Source: Sedimentisphaerales bacterium (GTDB lineage: Bacteria > Planctomycetota > Phycisphaerae > Sedimentisphaerales > SG8-4). Taken from it: 19,070 nt of DNA. The stretch covers positions 1-19,070 of the forward strand of contig JAFGJR010000316.1 in the NCBI GenBank assembly GCA_016928975.1. The letters run 5' to 3'. Below are positions 1-8,386 of this stretch, in pieces. Every line of letters starts with the position of its first letter. Within the stretch, counting starts at the first letter, position 1. Made by a program: the position numbers and the translations under genes. The notes under the pieces were generated by a model. The model worked only from the letters and a program-made list of their open reading frames with translations. It was not told where the DNA came from and ran no database searches.

Positions 1-2846
1 GCAATGGCGGGGGTTACCTCCATATCGACCGTAAGACTCAGCAGCGGGAACCCCGGCGTGACGGAACCATCCGCCTCCCAGGCCATGACTGGTTCGCCCG
101 CGGGGCCGACCATCAGCTCCTTGCCGCCGTCGCCATCAATGTCCGCAATCAGCGGGATGGTCCGCGTCGGGTCGCCCATCACCATCTTGGGATAGCCGGC
201 GTCGGCCAGCAGGCGGCCCTTGTGATCGAACGCATACACATTCGTGAACAGGAACCCGTCACCTTCGATGAACGTGGTGACGTACACTTCGCTCAAACCG
301 TCGCCGTCCAGGTCGCCGATGCAGATTCCGCCCTCTGCGTCCATCGGATCGGAGACGCGCGTCTTCCACACGGTGCTGCCATCGGCGTGGACGGCCATCA
401 CCTCCTGCTCGGTGCAGAACACCATCTCGGTCTCGCCGTCGCCGTCGAGGTCGGCGATGGCGGTTCCCTTGGGACTGCCGCCTTTCCATCGGGCGACCTG
501 CTGGCCGCGGTTATCCAGAATGAAGGTGTAGACCCGAGTGAGCCCGGGGCCGAGGCCGCTCAGCGCAATCTCCACATCGCCGTCGCGGTCCATGTCGGCC
601 ACGCTCATCGGCCCCACCGATGTATAGCGTCGCTGCCACAGGTAGGACCCATCTCCCTGGAGCGCGATGAGTCCATCCATGTCCATCGTCTCGAGGTCCA
701 GCGCGACGAGAATCTCGCTGTTGCCGTCGTCGTCGAGGTCCGCCAAGACAGGCCCGGCGGCAATGTACCCGTACCAGCCCCCGACCAGGGCCGGCCAGTT
801 CCCGTCGACGATCTTGCCGCTCTCGACATGATAGGCACAGACCGCCCCATCCATCTCAGAGCCCGCCACGACCTCGTAGTCGCCATCCCCGTCGATATCG
901 CCCACGGCGAGGCTTGTGGGATAGCCGTAGCTGCCCATCGACACCGGCCAATTGGGAAGAGAGTTGCCGTCCTGAGTCCAGATGTTCACCATTCCGCCGC
1001 CGTAGTAGTAACTCAGAAAGTCCACAGACGACTGGATGATCTCATTGCGGCCGTCGCCGTTGATATCGAGGCACAGCGGACTGCCCACGAAATACAGCCC
1101 CCAGAACTCGTCGCTTTCCGGATCCTCCGGGCGGGGCCAGTGGGCCTGATTCGCCGCGACGGTCACGCCGAAGATCTTGCGGTCGATATGCGTCCTCTGC
1201 CCCGCAGCCACGCGCAGGCGCAGCTCGTATGTCCCGACGCCCGGATTCGCCAGCGAGACACGCACGAACCCGTTCGGGTCGGGGGCGGCACCGTCGGGGA
1301 CCGCCGTCCAATCGGTCTGCCCGTACAGGCGGTACTCGATCCGGTGCGAGTCGCCGTGAACGAGCGCACAAATCCCGATCTGATTCGCATCGGCGGCAAA
1401 CACCTGGTTCTGCCGGGGAGCAGAGATCTCGCCCAGAGGCAGCCTCTCATCCACCGCCAGCAGGGCCTCATAGGCATTGACGCGACCTGTGCCGATGTAG
1501 CCCAGGTTTGGGTCGAGGTCCCCGTAATCCAGGGGGTCGGTGGTGTTCTCCAAGATGGCCCGGGCCTCTATGGCCGTCAGATCGGGGCGATGAGCGAACA
1601 GCAGGGCCGCCACCGCCGCGACGTACGGCGAGGAGAATGAGGTCCCCGCCGTGGCGATGTACTCCCCATCGACATCCGTCGTCACGATGTCCGTGCCCGG
1701 AGCAGAAATGTCCACCCAGGCCCCGAATGAGCTGTGGCCGGTCTTGGTGTCCTCGCCGTTGGTGGAGGCGACCGCCATCACGTTGGGGTAACCGGCCGGG
1801 TAACTCGGCTGGGTCGAATCGGAATTGCCTGCGCTGGCGACCAGGAAGACACCCGCCTTGTAGGCATTATCAATCGCCGCCCTGACCACCGCATCGTCCT
1901 CAGCATCCAGGTTCTCGCCGCCGAAGCTCATGTTGACCACATGTGCGCCGTTGGCGGTGGCATAGTCCAGCGCCGCGGCTATCTCGTCCGACGTATAACC
2001 CATCTCCAGCACCATGATGCTGCACTGCCAGTTGACGCCGGACACGCCAATGCCGTTGTTGCCCACCCCTGCGATCACGCCGGCGACCTGGGTCTCGTGC
2101 TCGTCCAGAAGGATGATCTGGCCGGAATCGAACATGAAATCCCACCCGTACACGTCGTCGACAAATCCATTCCCATCATCGTCGAGGTTGTTGCCGGGCG
2201 TCTCGCCCTTGTTCACCCAGATGTTGTCCTTCAGATCCGGGTGGTTCACATCGACACCCGATCCGATCACGCCAACGATCACATCCCGGCTGCCCGTGCA
2301 GATGTCCCAGGCGTCCTCCATCTGAATCAGTTGGTGAGCGTACTGGTCCGCGAACTCCGGGTCGTTCGGCGTCCGGCACGGCCGATAGATGTAATTCGGC
2401 TGTGCGCGCTCCACTTCCGGGTCGGCATTCAGTTCGGCGCAGACCGCCGGCACATCTCGCTGCGTCGTCAGTACGTGAAATCGCATCGCGTTTCGCGCGC
2501 GTTTGAATACCTGTCCCTTGTGCTCCACGCCGTATTTCTCCCGAAGCCGAAGCAGGCTGGCGCGGTCCCTCTGCCGGATGGCGTCCTCGGATAGCACCTG
2601 AATGCCACCGGAGGGGCTGGCTTGCAGTTTCACGATGATCTCCCCCTGGACGTAACCGGGTTTCAGTCGCCCCGGCAGCCCCGTCCCGGGGGCGACAGAC
2701 AAGATCACACTGCCTTGCTGGGGTGACGTCTGGGCCTTCGACAGACTGACGGTCGCCAGCAACAAAGCCACCGCCAAAGCCCCCGATTGGATTCTGCCAC
2801 CTCGCTCATTCCGCTGCATGCCGTTCATCTCCGCGCTCCCAATCAT
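1..2846 (-). CDS. Exported S8 (subtilisin-like) peptidase-family protein with C-terminal FG-GAP/VCBS repeats; partial, possibly inactive
   Basis: The frame is open from ATG at 2846 to the left edge (948 codons), so the C-terminus is missing. The start is chosen because GAGGAAGGA lies about 9 nt upstream; ATGs at 2828 and 2819 are in-frame alternatives. Residues ~7-40 form a signal peptide (Arg-rich start, then ALAVALLLATVSLS). Residues ~60-160 resemble an inhibitor-type propeptide (GEIIVKL). The S8 domain spans ~165-455: the Asp motif reads VIGSGVDVNHPDL instead of V(I/L)DTG, so catalytic Asp is Gly195; the His motif reads HETQVAG instead of HGTHVAG (His250 kept); ASAGN supplies the oxyanion Asn; GTSFSSP supplies Ser403. 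A linker follows, then FG-GAP-like repeats from about residue 590. The fold assignment is firm. Activity is doubtful because a triad member is absent. It lies downstream of the pentose operon on the same strand, but 453 bp away and with its own likely promoter. Confidence 0.9.
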   Translation of the reverse strand, partial: MIGSAEMNGMQRNERGGRIQSGALAVALLLATVSLSKAQTSPQQGSVILSVAPGTGLPGRLKPGYVQGEIIVKLQASPSGGIQVLSEDAIRQRDRASLLRLREKYGVEHKGQVFKRARNAMRFHVLTTQRDVPAVCAELNADPEVERAQPNYIYRPCRTPNDPEFADQYAHQLIQMEDAWDICTGSRDVIVGVIGSGVDVNHPDLKDNIWVNKGETPGNNLDDDGNGFVDDVYGWDFMFDSGQIILLDEHETQVAGVIAGVGNNGIGVSGVNWQCSIMVLEMGYTSDEIAAALDYATANGAHVVNMSFGGENLDAEDDAVVRAAIDNAYKAGVFLVASAGNSDSTQPSYPAGYPNVMAVASTNGEDTKTGHSSFGAWVDISAPGTDIVTTDVDGEYIATAGTSFSSPYVAAVAALLFAHRPDLTAIEARAILENTTDPLDYGDLDPNLGYIGTGRVNAYEALLAVDERLPLGEISAPRQNQVFAADANQIGICALVHGDSHRIEYRLYGQTDWTAVPDGAAPDPNGFVRVSLANPGVGTYELRLRVAAGQRTHIDRKIFGVTVAANQAHWPRPEDPESDEFWGLYFVGSPLCLDINGDGRNEIIQSSVDFLSYYYGGGMVNIWTQDGNSLPNWPVSMGSYGYPTSLAVGDIDGDGDYEVVAGSEMDGAVCAYHVESGKIVDGNWPALVGGWYGYIAAGPVLADLDDDGNSEILVALDLETMDMDGLIALQGDGSYLWQRRYTSVGPMSVADMDRDGDVEIALSGLGPGLTRVYTFILDNRGQQVARWKGGSPKGTAIADLDGDGETEMVFCTEQEVMAVHADGSTVWKTRVSDPMDAEGGICIGDLDGDGLSEVYVTTFIEGDGFLFTNVYAFDHKGRLLADAGYPKMVMGDPTRTIPLIADIDGDGGKELMVGPAGEPVMAWEADGSVTPGFPLLSLTVDMEVTPAI
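117..1067 (-). repeat. Seven FG-GAP/VCBS-type protein repeats with DxDxDG motifs
   Basis: Within the subtilase-family gene the motif D-x-(D/N)-x-D-G recurs seven times, as DINGDGRNE, DIDGDGDYE, DLDDDGNSE, DMDRDGDVE, DLDGDGETE, DLDGDGLSE and DIDGDGGKE, spaced about 47-57 residues apart. Each is followed by a hydrophobic strand. This is the calcium-binding loop pattern of FG-GAP/VCBS beta-propeller blades. Seven spaced blades would suit a complete seven-bladed propeller, although more could lie beyond the left edge. Confidence 0.8.
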
Positions 2847-3299
2847 ACCAGACACTTCCTTCCTCACTTGCCGTGCCGTCGTCTCAGCCGCATCATCCGC
2901 AGCCGCTCCACCACCTCGCCTGCAAGACAATACCCGCCCCGTGCGCGTCTGATGGCAACAGAACCCCCTCACGACTTGGCATCTCAGATTGACCCTGGGT
3001 GCAGTCCATCGGGGGAACTCTCGACACAACCAGCCTCCGCCGATACCATCATCTCCACACAGGCAGTCCAACACGTTGCGCACACTCGGTCTCTCGCTCT
3101 TGCCCTGATCCGCCAATAGCACTCGCGAGGACTCTGGCTACCATTGTAGTAATGACGACTCCAAAGTCAAGCCGAAACTCGACGGTCCGAGAATATTCGT
3201 TGCCGCGACCCAGGATCCTTGGATCGGGCAACACTGACAGGAGAGTCACGCGGATGACTCCGTCCAACGGGCCGTAATCGAAGCCGGCGGGGAACGGGA
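2847..3299. other. Non-coding stretch between subtilase-family gene and regulator
   Basis: These 453 bases hold no reading frame with recognisable protein character. Overlapping short frames exist on both strands but match no family I know. The stretch contains one convincing minus-strand promoter-like sequence (3143-3170) and the subtilase ribosome binding site close to 2847. I see no clear rho-independent terminator for the operon that ends at 3300. Confidence 0.6.
3143..3170 (-). promoter_or_regulatory. Sigma70-like promoter for the subtilase-family gene
   Basis: On the minus strand TTGACT (3170-3165) is followed after 16 nt by TACAAT (3148-3143), one mismatch each from the -35 and -10 consensus. 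Transcription would begin near 3135, leaving a leader of about 290 nt before the ATG at 2846. It is prediction only, but it is the best sigma70 match I saw in the window, and it lies upstream of a gene that needs one. Confidence 0.45.
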
Positions 3300-4487
3300 T
3301 CATCGGGGGGCATGCTGGCGGCGGTAGTCGCGGAGGCTCGCGCCGGTCTCTTTGCGGAAGTAGCGGGAGATGTGCTCGACGCCGTCGAAGCCACAGTGCA
3401 CGGCGATGTCCGTAATGCTCATGTCCGTGCCCACCAGCAATGGGATGATGTTGTGGACGCGGACCCTCCGGATTTCCTGGTGCACGGAGCGGCGCAGGAT
3501 CGCCTTGAAGCGTTTCTCCAGCACGCGGCGGGAGACGTTCGTCGCCTCGACGACGTCGTCCACCTGGATCAGGCGGTTCGGATTGCAGCGGATGAAGCGA
3601 AGGGCCGCCGCCACGTCGGGGTCCGTCACGGCCAGGATGTCCGTGGACATGCGCGTCACGATGTGCGTGGCGCGAACCCAGATCTCCTGGCCCGTCATCT
3701 GGCCGCCCTTCATGAGGTGATCCAACAGCCGGGCGGCCTCATGCCCGGCCGTCTCCGTGTCCAGGGCGATGCTGGAGATGGGCGGGTCCGCGAGGTCACA
3801 CACGAGAACGTCGTTGTCCACGCCCAGTACCGCTACGTCATCGGGCACGCGGAGATCCGTCGCCTTGCACGCCTCAATGACTTGCAGCGCCCGGTCGTCG
3901 TTGCAGCACATGACCGCCGCCGGCCTGGGCAATGAGCGAAGCCAATCGGCGACCCGCGTCTGCTCCCTCCGAGCGGCGCGGCCCGCCTTCGAGACCGGCT
4001 GGCAATATATACTGACGTTGAAACCCGCCTGCTTCAGACGCTGCCCGAAGTAGTCCGCGCGTCGTCTCGACCAGAGATACTCGTCGTAGCCGCAGTAGGC
4101 GAAATTCTGGAATCCCCGATCCAGAAAGTGCTCCGCCGCCATGCACCCGATCGAGGCGCTGTCGGTCAGGATCGCGGGGAACGGCGAGTAGCTCTCCTTG
4201 CTGTGCTGCGCGAAGATCACGGGCAGGCCGGAGTGGGCCAGGCCCTCCACCGTTTTGACGTCGCGCACGATCGCCCCCTCGATCTTCAGGTGTTTCTCCG
4301 GCAGCGACGAGTCGAGCGCGCCCGGCCAGCGATACACGCGCCATGGACCGTGCAGCCGGGAGTACCGTGCGATCCCATAGAGCAACCCCCGTCCGAATTC
4401 GCGGGACGTCTCCACGAACAGCAGGACCGACGGCGTGTCCGAGGTCCGCGGCTGTCCGGACGACTGTCCTGTGATTCTGTCCGTCAT
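3300..4487 (-). CDS. XylR-family sugar-responsive transcriptional regulator (LacI-type sensor domain + AraC-type HTH)
   Basis: 395 aa, close to the ~390 aa of E. coli XylR and with the same two-part build. Residues ~20-285 form a periplasmic-binding-protein-like (LacI/Peripla_BP) sugar sensor: VLLFVETSREFGRGLLYGI at the start, GFQNFAYCGY and the CNDDRA segment typical of this fold, then VLGVDND and a PPISSI segment. Residues ~290-393 form an AraC/XylS DNA-binding domain with two helix-turn-helix segments, about 307-330 (VDDVVEATNVSRRVLEKRF) and 357-379 (SITDIAVHCGF...ISRYFRKETG). There is no N-terminal LacI HTH. The ATG lies 3 nt after the isomerase stop (TGA TCT ATG), so it is the operon's last gene and probably translationally coupled. 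Function as the operon's activator or repressor is inferred; by context its ligand would be the operon's sugar rather than xylose. Confidence 0.9.
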   Translation of the reverse strand: MTDRITGQSSGQPRTSDTPSVLLFVETSREFGRGLLYGIARYSRLHGPWRVYRWPGALDSSLPEKHLKIEGAIVRDVKTVEGLAHSGLPVIFAQHSKESYSPFPAILTDSASIGCMAAEHFLDRGFQNFAYCGYDEYLWSRRRADYFGQRLKQAGFNVSIYCQPVSKAGRAARREQTRVADWLRSLPRPAAVMCCNDDRALQVIEACKATDLRVPDDVAVLGVDNDVLVCDLADPPISSIALDTETAGHEAARLLDHLMKGGQMTGQEIWVRATHIVTRMSTDILAVTDPDVAAALRFIRCNPNRLIQVDDVVEATNVSRRVLEKRFKAILRRSVHQEIRRVRVHNIIPLLVGTDMSITDIAVHCGFDGVEHISRYFRKETGASLRDYRRQHAPR

Positions 4488-4490
4488 AGA

Positions 4491-5897
4491 TCAACAATGG
4501 TGATACACGTCCCAGGCGAGATAGTTGCCCAGCGCCTCCGCGATGGCATCGGCCGTCTCGGAGAGGTTGACGGCGACGTGATGCTCGAAGCCCATCCGGC
4601 AAATGTAGCTCAGCAGCGTCTGCAAGTTGCTGATCTCCATGACGCCGTAGCCGCCAAAGGTATCCAGCGCATCGTCGGTGAACCGGCCCTGGCCCACGTA
4701 GGCGCGAAGCACGCCCTCGGTATCGTCGGTCGTCGTGCGGCAGAACGTGGCCGGGCCCGGCTTGATGCGACCGACGATCGTGCCGTACGTGTTTTCCTTG
4801 CCCACCGACCCGGCGATGATCTCCTGGTAGTCCATCCGGTCGCTCTGGAAGAACGACTTGGGCAGATTGCTGCAATGGAACAGAACGCACTTGTTCGGAT
4901 CGCCCTCGACGTTGTTATTCCAGTCGAGCAGCGCGCTGGGCGCACCGCCGGCCAGTTGCAGGATGTACATGGCGAGCAGGCCCGTGACATCGACCTCGCA
5001 GGCGCTGGGAAGCAGCGACTCGCTCATCATGCTCATCAACGTGCACGGCACGATCCCGAAGTACTCCTCCAGGGCCGTCCAGCACTGAATCGCGGTGCCC
5101 ACAAGCTCGTTGTCCTTGATCCACCGATCGACGACGGCGCCGAACTTGGCCATCTTCAACAGCCCGTCGATGGGGATCGCGTCGGTGACCGTGTATTTCT
5201 TGATCGCATTGAGCTTCGCCTTGACGGCCTTGTCATTGTCGCTGAGCTTGCCCACCTTGCCCAGGATTTCGTACAGGTCCACGGGCTCGACGGCGATGCC
5301 GGCATACTCCAGCATCTTCTCGCTGTAGCGAACGGTGTTGAAGGCCGCCGGGCGGCTGCCGATCGCGCCGAACCGAACGTTCTTGAGCCCGCGAATGACC
5401 CGACAGGTGGCGGCAAACCGGTTGAGGTCCGTCTTGAACTCGGGCGACGTGACCTTCACCGTGTGCGTGCGGGTCAGAGAGAACGGGATGCCCGCCTGAC
5501 GCAGGTTGTTGCACGTGCTGATCTTGCCGCAGAAGGAATCGCGCCGTCGGTCGATCTTCATCTGCCCGGCGATATCCTCCTCGGCCTGGATGAGGATCGG
5601 CACGCTCAGGCCGCTGCGCTTGATCACCTCGGCGTTGGCGCGTTCCTCGCCGAAGTTCGGCAGCGTGATGATGATGCCGTCGATGTCGTCCGCCTTCGAC
5701 GCGAACAGCTCCGCGCACTTTCTGACATCCTCGAAGGTGACAACAGCCCCGTGCTTCGTGTCGGTCGTCGATAGCGTGACGGCCCCGTAGCCGTTCTGCT
5801 TGAGCACGTCAAGAATGTCCCTGCGGCCTTCCTTTGCGAGCACGTCCGGGAAGAACCCGCGGTTGCCGACAATCACTCCAAACGTCACTTTCTTCAT
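4491..5897 (-). CDS. L-fucose/L-arabinose isomerase-superfamily protein (probable L-arabinose isomerase of the pathway)
   Basis: 468 aa, cytoplasmic aldose-ketose isomerase of the FucI/AraA fold. The N-terminal half has the Rossmann-like pattern of the superfamily (FGVIVGNRGFF, DGIIITLPNFGEE, PILIQAEED). The C-terminal half holds the likely metal and catalytic residues: Glu301 (SACEVDVTG), Asp325 (LLDWNN), His341 (LFHCSN) and His439/His440 (FEHHVA). Their spacing resembles E. coli AraA E306/E333/H350/H450, and the Glu-to-Asp spacing of 24 equals FucI E337/D361 (recalled values). It is shorter than AraA (~500) and FucI (~590) and lacks classical AraA signatures. AGGAGAGG sits immediately after the araD stop and 5 nt before this ATG. 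Placed between araD and the regulator, it should convert L-arabinose to L-ribulose; D-arabinose or L-fucose cannot be excluded. Confidence 0.85.
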   Translation of the reverse strand: MKKVTFGVIVGNRGFFPDVLAKEGRRDILDVLKQNGYGAVTLSTTDTKHGAVVTFEDVRKCAELFASKADDIDGIIITLPNFGEERANAEVIKRSGLSVPILIQAEEDIAGQMKIDRRRDSFCGKISTCNNLRQAGIPFSLTRTHTVKVTSPEFKTDLNRFAATCRVIRGLKNVRFGAIGSRPAAFNTVRYSEKMLEYAGIAVEPVDLYEILGKVGKLSDNDKAVKAKLNAIKKYTVTDAIPIDGLLKMAKFGAVVDRWIKDNELVGTAIQCWTALEEYFGIVPCTLMSMMSESLLPSACEVDVTGLLAMYILQLAGGAPSALLDWNNNVEGDPNKCVLFHCSNLPKSFFQSDRMDYQEIIAGSVGKENTYGTIVGRIKPGPATFCRTTTDDTEGVLRAYVGQGRFTDDALDTFGGYGVMEISNLQTLLSYICRMGFEHHVAVNLSETADAIAEALGNYLAWDVYHHC

Positions 5898-5909
5898 TGT
5901 GCCTCTCCT

Positions 5910-6599
5910 CTATGGTTGCCCATAATATGCGTTCGTTCCGTGTTTTCGCAGATAGTGCCTATCCAGAAGCGCCTGGGGAATCGCCGTTTGGCGCCAATTG
6001 ATCGTAATGGTTCCACAGGCCATTTTCGCCACCTGTTCGAGGACGACGGCATTCACCACCGCCTGGTCGGGGCCCAGGCCCCAGGTGAAGGGCCCGTGGT
6101 TGGCGACGAGCACGGCCGGCATCCGGAGCGGATCGAGGTTGTGAAACCGCCTCACGATGACCCGGCCGGTGTTCTGCTCGTACGCCTCATCGATCTCTGT
6201 TCGCGTCAGCGGGTCGGTCACGGGCACCGGGCCGTAGAAGTGGTCGGCGTGCGTCGTTCCAAAACAGGGAATCCCCTCCTCCGCCTGCGCCCACATCGTC
6301 GCGTACATCGAGTGCGTGTGACACACGCCGCCGATGCCCTCGAAGTTGCGGTAGAGCTCCAGGTGCGTCGGCGTGTCGGAGGAGGGACGCAGGTCCCCCT
6401 CTACCACCCGGCCTTGCAGATCCACCAGGACGATGCTCTCCGGTTTCAGGGCGTCGTAGCTGACGCCGCTGGGCTTGATGGCGACGATTTCGGCGGCGCG
6501 ATCGATGCCACTGACGTTGCCCCAGGTGAAGACGACCAAGCCGTGCTTCTGCAAGTCGAGATTGGCCTCGTAGACTCGGTGTTTGAGCTTCTCGTGCAT
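5910..6599 (-). CDS. araD: L-ribulose-5-phosphate 4-epimerase
   Basis: 229 aa, matching the ~231 aa of E. coli AraD; class II aldolase/epimerase fold. It converts L-ribulose-5-phosphate to D-xylulose-5-phosphate using Zn2+. Visible hallmarks are GLVVFTWGNVSGID near the start, IKPSGVSYD, the zinc-binding pair CHTHS, TTHADHFYGPVPVT, and VANHGPFTWG. The start is ATG 6599 (MHEKLK): it begins the homology, GGAAAAGG lies upstream inside the araB end, and only 2 nt separate it from the araB stop (TAG CG ATG). The frame can be extended upstream by 59 codons, but those lie inside araB and look unnatural. The coupling with araB and the isomerase supports one mRNA. Confidence 0.95.
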   Translation of the reverse strand: MHEKLKHRVYEANLDLQKHGLVVFTWGNVSGIDRAAEIVAIKPSGVSYDALKPESIVLVDLQGRVVEGDLRPSSDTPTHLELYRNFEGIGGVCHTHSMYATMWAQAEEGIPCFGTTHADHFYGPVPVTDPLTRTEIDEAYEQNTGRVIVRRFHNLDPLRMPAVLVANHGPFTWGLGPDQAVVNAVVLEQVAKMACGTITINWRQTAIPQALLDRHYLRKHGTNAYYGQP

Positions 6600-6601
6600 C
6601 G

Positions 6602-8275
6602 CTACGCGTTGGCCTTTTCCTTGATGTCCAGTAGCTCTTTCATCACGCCGCCCATGGCGAGGACCTTCCTGGGCAGTCCGAAGCCGTCGTGAAGCCGCCG
6701 GTAGAGCTTGTAGAGTTGCTGATACACCTTGTGGTTCTTCGAGATCGGCTTGAAGGTCGTGTCCTTGATGCCGCACATGGCCGCCTGGGCCTGTGCGAAG
6801 TCCGGGTGCGCCCCGCCGACGACGGCGGCCGCGACCGCCGAACCCAGGGCGCAGGTCTGGGCCGAGCGGGAGATCTTCATCTCGCGCCCCGTGACATCGG
6901 CATAGATCTGCATGAGCATGGCGTTCTTCTCAGCGATGCCACCGCAGTTGACGACCTCGCTGATCTTGACGCCGTACTCCTCGAACCGGTTGATGATCGT
7001 CAGCGCGCCGAACGCGGTGGCCTCGATCAGCGCCCGGTAGATTTCCTCGGGTCGCGTGTGCAGCGTCTGGCCGAGGATCAGCCCGGTGAGTCGCTGATCG
7101 ACGAGGATCGTGCGGTTGCCGTTGTTCCAGTCGAGCGCCAACAGGCCGGACTGGCCGGGCTTGAGATGCGCGGCCTTCTCCGTGAGCGACTCGTGCGAGC
7201 CGGCTTCTTTGCCGCCCGGCTGGATGTAGTTCACGAACCAGTTGAAGATGTCCCCCACCGCCGACTGGCCCGCCTCCAGGCCGTAGTAGCCGGGCAGGAT
7301 CGAGCCATCCACGATCCCACAGATGCCCGGAACATCCGCGAGACTGGCACCGGTCGGCGAGACCACCATGTCGCAGGTGCTCGTGCCGATGATCTTGACG
7401 AGGACGCCACTGCGAATTCCCGATCCAACGGCGCCGAGGTGCGCGTCGAACGCGCCCATCGCCACCGGAATTCCCGCGGGCAAGCCGAGCTTTCCCGCCC
7501 ATTCATCCGTCAGTCTCCCGGCGGCCTGGTCCACCGCGTAGGTCCGGTCACTCAGGGTCGCGCGAAGCTTGCCGAGCTTGGGATCGAGCGTGGAGAGGAA
7601 TTCCGGGTCAGGATATCCACCCCAGGAGTCATTGAACATCGCTTTGTGTCCTGCCGCACAGCGGCACCGTCGCAGCTTGTCCGGCGCGTCGGTGCCGGTC
7701 AGCACGGCGGGCAGCCAATCCGCGTGCTCGACCCACGTATGCGCGGCGTCAAACGCCTCGGGGTCTGCGTGCAGGCAATGCAAGATCTTGCTGAAGAACC
7801 ATTCGGAAGAGTAGGTCCCGCCGCACTTGGCCAGGTACTGCGGACGCTTCTCGCGAGCCAGTGCCGTGATTTCCGCCGCCTCCGCGTAGCCGGTGTGGTC
7901 CTTCCAGAGCCACGCGTGTGCGTTGGGGTTGTCCTTGAACTTGTCGAGCATCGCCAGCGGCGTACCATTCCGGTCGACTGGAAGAGGGGTCGAGCCGGTC
8001 GTGTCCACACCGATGCCGATGATGTTCTTCGGATCGAATCGCGGGTCAGCCTTGCGCGCCTGGGCAACTGCCCCGGCAACTGTGACCTCGGCCCCTTTGA
8101 GGTAGTCCGCCGGGTTCTGCCGAGCCAGGTTGTGATCGGCGGAGTCCAGGATGATCCCCGCCTCGCCCGTTGGGTATTCATAGACGCACGTGCCCAGCTC
8201 GCGTCCATCGGCGGTGTCGACAATCACACACCGCACCGAGTTCGTGCCGTAATCCAGGCCCAAGGCATATGCCAT
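6602..8275 (-). CDS. araB: Ribulokinase (FGGY carbohydrate kinase)
   Basis: 557 aa, like E. coli AraB (566). It phosphorylates L-ribulose with ATP in the cytoplasm. The N-terminal FGGY domain begins ALGLDYGTNSVR (ATP phosphate loop 1). Residues 85-95 carry IGIGVDTTGSTP. Asp277 in GAFDAHLG is the expected catalytic base. IIGTSTCDM (296-303) is typical of ribulokinases rather than xylulokinases, and VNCGGIAEKN (442-451) is the C-terminal adenosine motif. The start is ATG 8275, where homology begins and with GAGG at good distance (8284-8287); an upstream in-frame ATG at 8323 adds 16 unrelated residues. A 111-nt gap separates it from the symporter gene; the gap shows no convincing terminator. Confidence 0.95.
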   Translation of the reverse strand: MAYALGLDYGTNSVRCVIVDTADGRELGTCVYEYPTGEAGIILDSADHNLARQNPADYLKGAEVTVAGAVAQARKADPRFDPKNIIGIGVDTTGSTPLPVDRNGTPLAMLDKFKDNPNAHAWLWKDHTGYAEAAEITALAREKRPQYLAKCGGTYSSEWFFSKILHCLHADPEAFDAAHTWVEHADWLPAVLTGTDAPDKLRRCRCAAGHKAMFNDSWGGYPDPEFLSTLDPKLGKLRATLSDRTYAVDQAAGRLTDEWAGKLGLPAGIPVAMGAFDAHLGAVGSGIRSGVLVKIIGTSTCDMVVSPTGASLADVPGICGIVDGSILPGYYGLEAGQSAVGDIFNWFVNYIQPGGKEAGSHESLTEKAAHLKPGQSGLLALDWNNGNRTILVDQRLTGLILGQTLHTRPEEIYRALIEATAFGALTIINRFEEYGVKISEVVNCGGIAEKNAMLMQIYADVTGREMKISRSAQTCALGSAVAAAVVGGAHPDFAQAQAAMCGIKDTTFKPISKNHKVYQQLYKLYRRLHDGFGLPRKVLAMGGVMKELLDIKEKANA

Positions 8276-8386
8276 TTGCTCACACCTCACATAACGAGTC
8301 CACGACCTACAGGCCGGGAACAACTCCGATTCTCACAGTCCCCGCGAGCGTCCCCGGGTCTTGTCGAAGATCCGAACGACGAGCGA

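Noticed and set aside
222..1640. 472-aa open frame on the plus strand
   Set aside because: It is antisense to the subtilase-family gene, whose minus-strand frame has clear S8 and FG-GAP motifs; the plus-strand product is low-complexity and matches no family.
1734..2594. 286-aa plus-strand open frame
   Set aside because: Shadow of the S8 catalytic domain on the other strand; no recognisable protein features.
3215..3240. GATCC-AA-GGATC dyad as an operon terminator
   Set aside because: The loop would be only two bases and no T-run follows on either strand.
3049..3303. 84-aa minus-strand frame whose ATG overlaps the regulator stop (ATGA)
   Set aside because: The overlap resembles translational coupling, but the product matches nothing, and the best promoter of the region (3143-3170) lies inside it and serves the downstream subtilase gene.
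4128..5774. 548-aa plus-strand open frame
   Set aside because: Antisense to the isomerase and regulator, which carry family motifs.
5910..6776. Longer AraD start adding 59 residues
   Set aside because: The extension lies in the araB coding region and is unlike AraD; ATG 6599 has the ribosome binding site and full homology.
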